Shown in pieces: positions 25,037 to 33,552 of a stretch of 64,000 nucleotides of DNA (within the stretch, counting starts at the first letter, position 1; every line of letters begins with the position of its first letter). Position numbers and translations under genes: made by a program. The notes under the pieces are model-generated. The model was not told where the DNA came from and did no database searches. It saw only the letters and a program-made list of their open reading frames with translations. The DNA is from Mycolicibacterium rhodesiae (GTDB taxonomy: Bacteria; Actinomycetota; Actinomycetes; Mycobacteriales; Mycobacteriaceae). The stretch lies in assembly GCF_002086695.1 (NCBI RefSeq), contig NZ_MVIH01000020.1, positions 1-64,000 on the forward strand. The letters are read 5' to 3'.

Positions 25037-25764
25037 CCCTGCACCGTCGGCCGGATAGTGATGTCACCGATTTCGACCTCACGCGGCTGGTCGATCGCGA
25101 ATGCGATCGCCCGGGCGACGGCGTCGGCCGGCAGGCCGAAGCTCTCCATCGCCGCGCGGGCCTGTGCTCGCGCCTCGGGGTCTGAGATCGAGGAGTCCAG
25201 CTCGGTATTGACGTAGCCCGGCGAGATCGAGGTGGTGCGGATGACGCCGTCGGTGGATTCCTGACGCAATGCCTCCAGCAGGGTGCGCACGGCGTTCTTG
25301 GTGGCGGCGTACACGCCCATCTCCGGCACGATTTTCAGTCCGGCCGTCGACACCACGGTGACGAAATCGCCGTGGCCCTGCCTGCGGAAGACCGGCAACG
25401 CGGCGGCGATACCGTGCAGCACCCCGCGCAGGTTGACGTCGATCATGGCGTCCCAGCCCTGGACGTCGAGGTCGGCTGTCGGCCCGATCCGCGCGATGCC
25501 GGCGTTGCCGACGAACACGTCGAGCCGGCCGAACTCCTGCACGGCGGCGTTCACCAATCGCTCCACGTCGGCCGGTTGCCTCACGTCGGTCGCAACGGCC
25601 AACGCCGTCCCGCCGGACTCGCGGATCTCGTCGGCCAGGTCGTGCAGCCGGTCCTCGCGGCGCGCACCGAGCACCACGGCCGCACCCTGCTGCGCCAGCA
25701 GCCGCGCTGTCGCCGCACCGATCCCGCTGCTGGCGCCGGTGATCGCGACGATTTTGCCGGTCAG
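25033..25764 (-). CDS. Short-chain dehydrogenase/reductase with CTG start
   Basis: 243 residues. The NAD(P) motif TGASSGIG begins 8 residues from the proposed start, Asn-Ala-Gly is at 87-89, Asn at 111, and the catalytic Ser139, Tyr152, Lys156 are all present (classical SDR). The frame has no ATG, GTG or TTG between the motif and more than 50 codons upstream. The only fitting initiation is CTG at 25764, whose CTGA overlaps the stop of the preceding 84-aa gene, so re-initiation from that gene is likely. Substrate unknown. Third gene of the esterase/small protein/SDR set. Confidence 0.82.
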   Translation of the reverse strand: MTGKIVAITGASSGIGAATARLLAQQGAAVVLGARREDRLHDLADEIRESGGTALAVATDVRQPADVERLVNAAVQEFGRLDVFVGNAGIARIGPTADLDVQGWDAMIDVNLRGVLHGIAAALPVFRRQGHGDFVTVVSTAGLKIVPEMGVYAATKNAVRTLLEALRQESTDGVIRTTSISPGYVNTELDSSISDPEARAQARAAMESFGLPADAVARAIAFAIDQPREVEIGDITIRPTVQG

Positions 25765-26015
25765 GATTGACCCGGCTTGTGCATCGACTCGCGGATCTCT
25801 GCCAGCCGCTCGGCCGCCGCCCGCTGACGGGCGTCGTACTGCTCCTCGACGGTGCGACCTTCCGGTGTCTCGGCATCCAATTCGGCTGAGCCGAGCGCGG
25901 TTCCATACCGCGTCTCGATCTTCTCCTGCACCGATTCGAAGGTGGGCACCCCGGATTCGTTGTAGCCGGAGTCCAGCGGTGGTTCGGCGACGGATTCGTC
26001 GGGCATGACGATCAC
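25761..26015 (-). CDS. 84-aa acidic hypothetical protein
   Basis: Start GTG 26015 is chosen because it overlaps the esterase stop as GTGA and follows GGAG; ATG 26006 would give 81 residues. The protein is acidic and mostly helical (TVEEQYDARQRAAAERLAEI), with an N-terminal disordered stretch containing PPLDSGYNESGVPTFES. No membrane segment or signal peptide. It occupies the place of the small ORF annotated between uvrA and Rv1639c in M. tuberculosis. Function unknown; coupled on both sides. Confidence 0.7.
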   Translation of the reverse strand: MIVMPDESVAEPPLDSGYNESGVPTFESVQEKIETRYGTALGSAELDAETPEGRTVEEQYDARQRAAAERLAEIRESMHKPGQS

Positions 26016-27454
26016 CGTACTCCGGGCGGCCTCCCGGCGGCGGCGATCGTGACCGGCCCCGGTGGCGGCATCGGCGGGCCCGGCAGCGCAACCGCCGGGA
26101 TGCCGGGTGTCCCGATCTGGCCGGCCAGCCAGGGCAGTGCGTCGGCGAAGGCGCGCGCGGCGAAGGGCCAATCGTGCTTGCCGGGCGCAGCCACCACCGA
26201 GCAGTTGATCCCGTTGGCGGTGCCCAATCCGCACAGGGTGTTCGCCGCCGCGGTCTGGTCGTTCGGATTGGGGTTGCTGTCTCGGCCACCGAGGCCGCTC
26301 GCGCCGGTCTCGATTGTCGTGGGGGTCGCTCGCTGCGCGGACGGTGCGCCCGCGATGGCGAACCACCCCGATACACCCTGGTAGGGGCCGTGTCTGGTGA
26401 TGACGGTGGCAGGATCGAAGTTCGCGTACGCGGTAGCATCGCCGCCGAAAAGCCGGGAGATCGTCTGGGTCTTGGTGCCGGAGTTCGGGGTCAGATCGCC
26501 GGCGATGTCCTCGAACGTGCTGAACATGTCCGGATGCATCGTGGTGAGGTCGACGGCGCAGGTGCCACCCATCGACCAGCCGACCAGGCCCCAGTGCGCG
26601 CGATCGGCGCTGACATCGAAATTGGAAAGCATAAACGGCACAACGTCTTTGGTCAGATGATCGGCAGCATTGCCACGCGGGCCGTTGACGCATTCGGTGT
26701 CGTTGTTGAACGCGCCGCCGGAGTCGACGAACACGAACACCGGCGCATTGCCGTGATGTGCGGCCGCGAAGTCATCGATCGTGTTGATCGCATTGCCCGC
26801 ACGGAGCCAGTCAGCAGGGGTGTTGAACTCCCCGCCGATCATCATCACCGTCGGCAATTTCGGCGGCGGGTTGGTGGCGTAGTACGCCGGCGGGAGGTAG
26901 ACGAGTTCGTCGCGATGCGCGAAATGCGATGCGTCCGAAGGGATCGTCACCTTCACGACGGTTCCCTTGGCCGGGATGGCGTGTTGCTGCACCATCGCGG
27001 TCACCGTCGCGCGGTCGGTTTGGTCGGGCAACGGGCCCGCGGTGACTTGATTCCAGGCAGTCTGCACGGTCGGCAGGTAGCCCACCCAGAGGTTGAGCAT
27101 CAACGCCGTTGCCAGCCCGCACAGCGGTATCGCCAGCACCGACATGCCCCGACGCCACCAGCGCGTTCCGCGCCAGCCGACGACCGCCACCACCACGGCC
27201 AGACCCGTGGCGGCGATCCACACCCACAGCTGCCGCGGGGCGGGGTCGCCGGCCAGGCCGTCATCGGCGATGCTCCATTGGGTGAACCAGGCGGCGGCGA
27301 TACCGACGATCGCGGCCAGCGGCAGCCACAGCAGCCGCCAGCGCCGGGTGCGCCAGCCCACAGCGAACACCAGGACCAGGCCGGCCACGATCTGCACCGT
27401 GAGAGGCAACCATCCGTGCATCAACGAAATGTGTTGGTGATCAGCCGCGGTCAC
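26012..27454 (-). CDS. Membrane-anchored esterase (Rv1639c-like)
   Basis: 480 residues from GTG 27454. Four N-terminal membrane helices occupy residues 1-125. An extracytoplasmic alpha/beta-hydrolase domain of the esterase-D/antigen-85-like family follows, with PTVMMIGGEFNTPADWL, nucleophile elbow GWSMGG (Ser294) and His in APGKHDWPFAARAF. The topology puts the catalytic domain outside, where it could act on cell-envelope lipids, but no substrate is known. A Pro/Gly/Ala-rich tail follows residue 460. It lies downstream of lysX with a 54-nt gap, as in the M. tuberculosis order. Confidence 0.85.
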   Translation of the reverse strand: MTAADHQHISLMHGWLPLTVQIVAGLVLVFAVGWRTRRWRLLWLPLAAIVGIAAAWFTQWSIADDGLAGDPAPRQLWVWIAATGLAVVVAVVGWRGTRWWRRGMSVLAIPLCGLATALMLNLWVGYLPTVQTAWNQVTAGPLPDQTDRATVTAMVQQHAIPAKGTVVKVTIPSDASHFAHRDELVYLPPAYYATNPPPKLPTVMMIGGEFNTPADWLRAGNAINTIDDFAAAHHGNAPVFVFVDSGGAFNNDTECVNGPRGNAADHLTKDVVPFMLSNFDVSADRAHWGLVGWSMGGTCAVDLTTMHPDMFSTFEDIAGDLTPNSGTKTQTISRLFGGDATAYANFDPATVITRHGPYQGVSGWFAIAGAPSAQRATPTTIETGASGLGGRDSNPNPNDQTAAANTLCGLGTANGINCSVVAAPGKHDWPFAARAFADALPWLAGQIGTPGIPAVALPGPPMPPPGPVTIAAAGRPPGVR

Positions 27455-27508
27455 GTTCTCATGGTGACGACACTTCCTGGCTGGTCGCTGTGAAGTTCCT
27501 TCGGCGGG

Positions 27509-30500
27509 CTACCTGGGTTTGGCGAGCGGGAACGGCAGCGTTTCCCGGATGCTGCGACCGGTGATCAGCATGACCACCCGGTCGACGCCGACGCCGAGGC
27601 CGCCGGTCGGCGGCATCGCGTATTCCATCGCCTGCAGGAAATCCTCGTCGAGCTCCATCGCCTCGGCATCGCCACCGGCCGCCAGCAGCGACTGCTCTTG
27701 GAGCCGCCGTCGCTGCTCGACCGGATCGGTCAGCTCGCTGTAGGCGGTGCCCAGCTCGACCCCCCACGCCACCAGGTCCCAGCGCTCGGCGACCCCAGGC
27801 TTGCTGCGATGCGGACGGGTCAGAGGCGACACCGAGGTCGGGAAATCGGTGTAGAACGTCGGTGCTTCGGTGTGTTCCTCCACCAGCCGCTCGTAGAGTT
27901 CGAGCACCACGGCCCCGCAGTCCCAGTGGGTCAGGTAGGGGATCCGCGCGGCATGGCACAACCGGCGCAGGACGTCCAGATCGGTGTGCGCGTCGATCTG
28001 TTCGCCGAGGGCCTCGGAGACAGCGTCGTGCACGGTCTTGACCGTCCACGTGCCAGAGATGTCGATCGGCTCGAGCTGGTCGGGGGAGTCCCGCCTGGGC
28101 CGCATCACCACCGCGGAGCCGTTGGCGGCGATCGCGGCGTTCTGAATCAGTTCGCGGCAGCCGTCGATCCACACCCGGTAGTCGGCGTGCGCCTGGTAGG
28201 CCTCGAGCAGGGTGAACTCCGGGTTGTGGCTGAAGTCGACGCCCTCGTTGCGAAACGCCCGGCCCAACTCGAAGACGCGCTCCACGCCACCGACGCACAA
28301 CCGCTTCAGATACAGCTCAGGGGCGATGCGCAGATAAAGGTCAAGGTCGTATGCATTGATGTGGGTTTTGAACGGTCGGGCGTTGGCCCCGCCGTGGATC
28401 TGCTGCAGGATCGGCGTCTCGACTTCGAGAAAACCTTTGTCGAACAAGGTATCCCGGATCGAATGTAGGACGTTGCTGCGTGCCCGGATCAGGTCGCGGG
28501 CTTCGGAGTTGATGGCGAGGTCGACATAGCGCGCGCGGACCCGCGCCTCAGGATCCTGCAGACCCTTCCACTTGTCCGGCAACGGGCGCAGGCACTTTCC
28601 GAGCATGCGCCACTGCGCAACCAGCACCGATCGAGTGCCGTTCTTGCTGTATCCCATGTGCCCGGTCACCTCGACGAGATCACCGAGGTCGACGGCGGCG
28701 AAGTCTTCGGCGGCACCGTCGAGCGTCGCCTTGTCCAACAGCAGCTGCACGTCGCCGGACCAGTCGCGCAACTGGGCGAACACAACGCCGCCGTAATCAC
28801 GAGCACGCAGGATCCGGCCTGCGACGCTCAGGGTGACGTCGTCAGCGGCGTCCAGCGCCTGGGCGACGGTGTGGGTCGGCGGGCTGCCCACCGGGTATGC
28901 GTCGATTCCCTTGCACTGCAACGCTTTCAATTTCGCCATCCGAACACGAACCTGGTCCGGGATGCGGTCGCGATGCCGGGTCTCGGGGTTGTGGGCGGGT
29001 TCGTCGAGCGCATCGGGCGCCGTGCCGTCGGCGTGCAGCCGTCCGGATGCGGCCAGGTCCTCGGGGACCGCCGAGTAGTGGCCGGTGTGCTGCTTGGTGC
29101 GCCGGGAAAACGGCAGCACCAGAAAGCCTTCGGCGATCACGGACGCGACACCGACCCGCGGTACCAGCCGGGCGTCCTCGTAGCAGGCGTAGCGGGGCAC
29201 CCACTGTGGTTGGTACTTCATATTGGAGCGGTAGAGGGTCTCCAGCTGCCACCATTTCGAGAAGAACACCAGCATGGCGCGCCAGAGCCGCGCCACCGGA
29301 CCGGCGCCGAGCTGGGCGCCCTGCTCGAAGGCGGCGCGGAACATCGCGAAGTTCAGCGAAACACGGTTGACACCAAGCTCTTCGGCGTTCTGCAGCAGCT
29401 CGGTCACCATCAGCTCGATGGTTCCGTTGGGGGACTGCGGCGAGCGACGCATCAGGTCCAGCGACAGCCCGTTGGTGCCCCAGGGCACCAGCGAGAGCAT
29501 CGCGACGACGTCGTTCTCACCGTGTACGGCCTCGACCAGCAGGCAGTCACCGTCGGCGCGGTCCCCGAGCCGACCCAGCGCCATCGAGAAGCCGCGTTCG
29601 GTTTCGGTGTCGCGCCAGCCGTCGGCCCGACTGATCACGTCGGCCATCTCGTCGGGAGAAAAGTCGCGGTGCCGCCGGAACCGGACTGTCAGGCCTGCGC
29701 GGCGGGCCCGGGTGACGGCCTGGCGCACAGCGCGCATGTCGGACCCGGACAGGTGGAACTGGTCGGGATAGAGGATCGCCTCGTCGCCGAGTTGGAGGGC
29801 GTTGAGCCCGGCTTCGCGGAATGCTTGCGCGCCTGTCGAGCTCGCACCCATCACCCCGGGCGCCCAGCCGTACTCCTGGCACAGCGACAGCCACGCGGCG
29901 ATGGCCTGCGGCCAGGCGCGCGGGTCACCGATCGGGTCCCCGCTGGCCAGGCAGACCCCGACCTCGACGCGGTAGGTGATCGCGGCGCGCCCGTTGGCGG
30001 CGAACACGACGGACTTGTCGCGACGGGTGGCGAAATAGCCGAGGGAATCGTTCTTGCCGTACACCTGCAGCAGCCCGCGAATGGCGGATTCGTCCTCGCC
30101 GGTCAACGCGTTCTCGGCTCGCTGGGACTGGAACAGCACGATCGCGGCCACCATCAGCGCCATGGCCCCGAAGAGGCCGAGCAGTGCGTTCACGAATGTG
30201 TGCGGATGGCCGGTGAACGATTCGGAGCCGGCACCGGCGAACGCGCTGACGCGGTTGAGTGCGTAGAGGAACCGGTCCTCGCGGGCCAGGCTGCCGGGGA
30301 AGAATTCGAGCAGCGCCCAGCCGATCGCGGTGCCGACAACCAAGCCGGCCACCAGCGCCGCGGCGGCCTTGAGGAGGGCCCCCCGGCGGACGCGTGCCCA
30401 GAACTCCTTGTAGGCCAGCACCAGTGCGATCGCTGCGGCGACGTGGAACACCAGGCCGATGACTTCGCCGGCGTCCACGGCTGCGGTCTCGTCGCCGGCC

Positions 30501-30805
30501 AGCAGATCGGTGATGTTCCACACCGATGCGGCCAGCATGTAGAAGACGAGAATCCACCAGGCGATGCGTTTGCGCGCCGCAAGCGCGGCGGCAAGCAGAA
30601 CAAGGACGAACGCCCACGCGAAGCTGGTGTCAGGGAAGTTGAACAGATAGCTGTTGATGAACTCCCGCGGTATCGCGATGACATGCCGCAAGATCGTCGA
30701 AACGCTCGACAGCAGCGACAGCGTCGCGATGACGCCGATGATCCAGCCTGCCGCGGCGGGCACCCAGCGGAACCGAGAAGTTGGCCGACTCGTGGTGGCG
30801 GTCAT
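27509..30805 (-). CDS. lysX: LysX, lysyl-phosphatidylglycerol synthase/lysyl-tRNA synthetase fusion
   Basis: 1098 residues from ATG 30805. The N-terminal third is an MprF-like membrane part with about seven helices, followed by a DUF2156 transferase domain (RGLLQVYGKNDSLGYFATR; LNFAMFRAAFEQGA). The C-terminal half is a class II lysyl-tRNA synthetase: OB-fold (VAGRILRARDYGGVVFAQLRD), motif 2 (FELGRAFRNEGVDFSHNPEF) and motif 3 (GLGVGVDRVVML). The enzyme makes Lys-tRNA and transfers Lys to phosphatidylglycerol, lowering surface charge and giving resistance to cationic peptides; this is established for M. tuberculosis LysX (Rv1640c). Both halves look intact. Confidence 0.95.
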   Translation of the reverse strand: MTATTSRPTSRFRWVPAAAGWIIGVIATLSLLSSVSTILRHVIAIPREFINSYLFNFPDTSFAWAFVLVLLAAALAARKRIAWWILVFYMLAASVWNITDLLAGDETAAVDAGEVIGLVFHVAAAIALVLAYKEFWARVRRGALLKAAAALVAGLVVGTAIGWALLEFFPGSLAREDRFLYALNRVSAFAGAGSESFTGHPHTFVNALLGLFGAMALMVAAIVLFQSQRAENALTGEDESAIRGLLQVYGKNDSLGYFATRRDKSVVFAANGRAAITYRVEVGVCLASGDPIGDPRAWPQAIAAWLSLCQEYGWAPGVMGASSTGAQAFREAGLNALQLGDEAILYPDQFHLSGSDMRAVRQAVTRARRAGLTVRFRRHRDFSPDEMADVISRADGWRDTETERGFSMALGRLGDRADGDCLLVEAVHGENDVVAMLSLVPWGTNGLSLDLMRRSPQSPNGTIELMVTELLQNAEELGVNRVSLNFAMFRAAFEQGAQLGAGPVARLWRAMLVFFSKWWQLETLYRSNMKYQPQWVPRYACYEDARLVPRVGVASVIAEGFLVLPFSRRTKQHTGHYSAVPEDLAASGRLHADGTAPDALDEPAHNPETRHRDRIPDQVRVRMAKLKALQCKGIDAYPVGSPPTHTVAQALDAADDVTLSVAGRILRARDYGGVVFAQLRDWSGDVQLLLDKATLDGAAEDFAAVDLGDLVEVTGHMGYSKNGTRSVLVAQWRMLGKCLRPLPDKWKGLQDPEARVRARYVDLAINSEARDLIRARSNVLHSIRDTLFDKGFLEVETPILQQIHGGANARPFKTHINAYDLDLYLRIAPELYLKRLCVGGVERVFELGRAFRNEGVDFSHNPEFTLLEAYQAHADYRVWIDGCRELIQNAAIAANGSAVVMRPRRDSPDQLEPIDISGTWTVKTVHDAVSEALGEQIDAHTDLDVLRRLCHAARIPYLTHWDCGAVVLELYERLVEEHTEAPTFYTDFPTSVSPLTRPHRSKPGVAERWDLVAWGVELGTAYSELTDPVEQRRRLQEQSLLAAGGDAEAMELDEDFLQAMEYAMPPTGGLGVGVDRVVMLITGRSIRETLPFPLAKPR

Positions 30806-30852
30806 AGTGCCGCCGAGGATATTACTTCGACATTCGAATTGTCTGTGGTGTG

Positions 30853-31188
30853 CTACCAGACGGGGCCGGTGAATTTCTCGCCCGGACCGTGGCCGGGTTC
30901 ATCCGGGGCAACACTGGCTTCCCGGAAAGCCAGCTGCAGACTCTTCAGTCCATCGCGGACCGGGCCCGCGTGCGGGCCGAGATACTCCGCGGAGGCGCTC
31001 ACCAACCCGGCCAGCGCGGTGATCAGCCGGCGAGCTTCGTCGAGGTCGCGGTGTTCGCTGGTGTCGGGATCAGGGGAGGAGAGCCCGATTTTCTCCGCCG
31101 CCGCGCTCATCAGCATCACGGCGGCACGGGTGATCACTTCCACGGCCGGGATGTCGCCCAGCTCGCGGATGCTAGTTGGATCCGTCAT
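30853..31188 (-). CDS. DUF1844 family protein
   Basis: 111 residues from ATG 31188 (TDPTSIRELGDIPAVEVITRA), the usual start of this family. Mostly helical, with the conserved EARRLITALAGLVSASAEYLGPHAGPVRDGL and a disordered acidic/Pro C-terminus. Members sit beside infC throughout the actinobacteria. Function unknown. It is divergent from the infC operon. Confidence 0.85.
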   Translation of the reverse strand: MTDPTSIRELGDIPAVEVITRAAVMLMSAAAEKIGLSSPDPDTSEHRDLDEARRLITALAGLVSASAEYLGPHAGPVRDGLKSLQLAFREASVAPDEPGHGPGEKFTGPVW

Positions 31189-31194
31189 GCCTGC

Positions 31195-31470
31195 TAGACT
31201 GGCATGCACGACCGTCCCGGCGTACGCCAGGGACAGCAAGTGGAGTCCCACTCCCACCGTCGGCCACGGAAGTTTCCGCAGGTACAACGGTCCGGTCGCA
31301 GGTACCGCAAGGGTATCTGTTCTGCGGTTTCGCAGGCGGCGTCAGCCGTGATCGGTCGGCACTGGGCCCTGCTACATGCAGGGCCTTCTCGCTGATGGCG
31401 TGGTTTCTCCCAGGCTGTTTCCTTGTGACTCCGCGGTGGTCCGAAGAGGAAACCGAACCAGGGAGGCCCC
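31195..31470 (+). promoter_or_regulatory. infC promoter and long structured leader
   Basis: A -10 hexamer TAGACT (31195-31200) places the start near 31207, giving a leader of about 264 nt with no likely coding content. It contains two clear hairpins: CTGCG-GTTT-CGCAG at 31322-31335, and an 8-bp perfect stem GGCCCTGC/GCAGGGCC with a 5-nt loop at 31365-31385. The leader ends with a GGGAGG Shine-Dalgarno (31461-31466). Ribosomal-protein L20 or IF3 autoregulation is plausible. Confidence 0.5.
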
Positions 31471-32073
<603 letters not shown>

Positions 32074-32102
32074 GCCCCGAGACCACGTAGAACTGAGGAC
32101 CA

Positions 32103-32297
32103 ATGCCCAAGGCCAAGACTCATAGCGGAGCATCGAAGCGCTTCCGCAAGACCGGCACCGGGAAGATCGTGCGGCAGAAGGCGAACCGTCGCCACCTGCT
32201 CGAGCACAAGGCCACCAAGCGCACCCGCCGCCTGGACGGTCGCACCGTTGTGGCGCCCAACGACGCCAAGCGTGTCAACGCGATGCTGAACGGCTAA
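32103..32297 (+). CDS. rpmI: 50S ribosomal protein bL35
   Basis: 64 residues, highly basic, with the family pattern PKAKTHSGASKRFRKTGTGK and RRHLLEHKATKRTRRL. Full length. Second gene of the infC operon, 29 nt after infC. Confidence 0.97.
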   Translation: MPKAKTHSGASKRFRKTGTGKIVRQKANRRHLLEHKATKRTRRLDGRTVVAPNDAKRVNAMLNG

Positions 32298-32345
32298 GCG
32301 CCGTAACCCTCAACTTTCTGACCGAACGAGAATAGGAACACCCCA

Positions 32346-32735
32346 ATGGCACGCGTGAAGCGCGCACTCAATGCCCAGAAGAAGCGGCGCACAGTACTCA
32401 AGGCGTCGAAGGGCTACCGCGGCCAGCGCTCGCGGCTCTACCGCAAAGCCAAAGAGCAGCAGCTGCATTCGCTGACCTACGCCTACCGGGACCGTCGTGC
32501 CCGCAAGGGTGAGTTCCGCAAGCTGTGGATCTCCCGCATCAACGCGGCGGCCCGCGCCAACGACATCACCTACAACCGGTTGATTCAGGGCCTGAAGGCC
32601 GCCGGCGTCGAGGTTGACCGCAAGAACCTCGCCGAGATCGCCGTCAGCGACCCGGCCGCGTTCACCGCGCTCGTCGAGGTCGCCAAGGGCGCGCTGCCGG
32701 AGGACGTCAACGCTCCCTCCGGTGAAGCCGCCTGA
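32346..32735 (+). CDS. rplT: 50S ribosomal protein bL20
   Basis: 129 residues with the long basic N-terminal helix (ARVKRALNAQKKRRTVLKASKGYRGQRSRLYRKAKEQ) and the C-terminal globular domain (LWISRINAAARANDITYNRLIQGLKAAG). bL20 is needed for early 50S assembly and represses its own operon in several bacteria. Full length. The next gene starts within its last codons. Confidence 0.97.
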   Translation: MARVKRALNAQKKRRTVLKASKGYRGQRSRLYRKAKEQQLHSLTYAYRDRRARKGEFRKLWISRINAAARANDITYNRLIQGLKAAGVEVDRKNLAEIAVSDPAAFTALVEVAKGALPEDVNAPSGEAA

Positions 32736-33552
32736 CATTCCGCAGTCAGAGGCACTCACTGAACGATCCGCCCGGGTGGCGGCTGCAGTAAAACTGCAGC
32801 GCCACACCGGGCGTCGTCGTGCTGGGCGCTTTTTGGCCGAGGGGCCCAACCTGGTCGAGGCTGCGGGCCGCCGCGGACTGGTGATCGAGGTGTTCGCCAC
32901 CGATGCCGCCGTGCAGCGCCATGCTCAGCTGCTCACCGGTTTGACGGTCCACCGGGTGACCGAGCGGGCGGCCAAGGCGCTCTCGGAGACGGTGACGCCA
33001 TCGGGAGTGGTCGCGGTGTGTACGACGCCCGAGAATGATATCGACGCGGTGCTGGCTGACCGGCCGCAGTTGGTGGTGGTGGCGGTCGAACTGTCGGAGC
33101 CGGGTAATGCCGGGACCCTGATCCGGTTGGCCGACGCGATGGGAGCCGCGGCGGTGGTGTTCGCCGGGCATAGCGTGGATCCCTACAACGGCAAGGTCTT
33201 ACGGTCCTCGGCGGGCAGCATCTTCGCGGTGCCGGTGGTGGTCGCCGACGATGTCGAGGACGTTTTCGCCCGGCTGCACGCCGCGGGCCTGCAGGTGCTG
33301 GCGACGACGCTGGACGGCGAGATGAGCCTGGACGACGCCGATCCGGTCTTGGCCGCGCCGACCGCCTGGGTGTTCGGGCCGGAAGCGCAAGGACTGTCCG
33401 CCGACGTTGCCGCAGCGGCCGACCGGCGGGTGACGATCCCGATGACCGGCGGCGCCGAAAGCCTGAATGTTGCTGCCGCTGCGGCTATTTGCCTGTATCA
33501 GAGCGCGCGTGTCCAGCGTGCCGACGGCAGCTCAGGCACAATGGCGGAATGA
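32722..33552 (+). CDS. tsnR: TrmH/SpoU-family rRNA 2'-O-methyltransferase (TsnR-like)
   Basis: 276 residues from GTG 32722, overlapping the end of rplT by 14 nt. No better start lies before the conserved LTERSARVAAAVKLQR. N-terminal L30e-like substrate-binding domain, then the knotted SpoU domain with motif 1 LSEPGNAGTLIRLADAMG, motif 2 VFGPEAQGLS, and motif 3 IPMTGGAESLNVAAAAAI. It methylates ribose in rRNA with S-adenosylmethionine. Despite the name in M. tuberculosis (Rv1644), thiostrepton resistance is not proven. Its stop overlaps the start of the molybdenum enzyme gene (ATGA). Confidence 0.88.
   Translation: MKPPDIPQSEALTERSARVAAAVKLQRHTGRRRAGRFLAEGPNLVEAAGRRGLVIEVFATDAAVQRHAQLLTGLTVHRVTERAAKALSETVTPSGVVAVCTTPENDIDAVLADRPQLVVVAVELSEPGNAGTLIRLADAMGAAAVVFAGHSVDPYNGKVLRSSAGSIFAVPVVVADDVEDVFARLHAAGLQVLATTLDGEMSLDDADPVLAAPTAWVFGPEAQGLSADVAAAADRRVTIPMTGGAESLNVAAAAAICLYQSARVQRADGSSGTMAE

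Noticed and set aside
31204..31395. 63-codon frame in the infC leader as a leader peptide
   Set aside because: Its ATG lies 3 nt after the -10, upstream of the likely transcription start, with no Shine-Dalgarno and no recognisable sequence.
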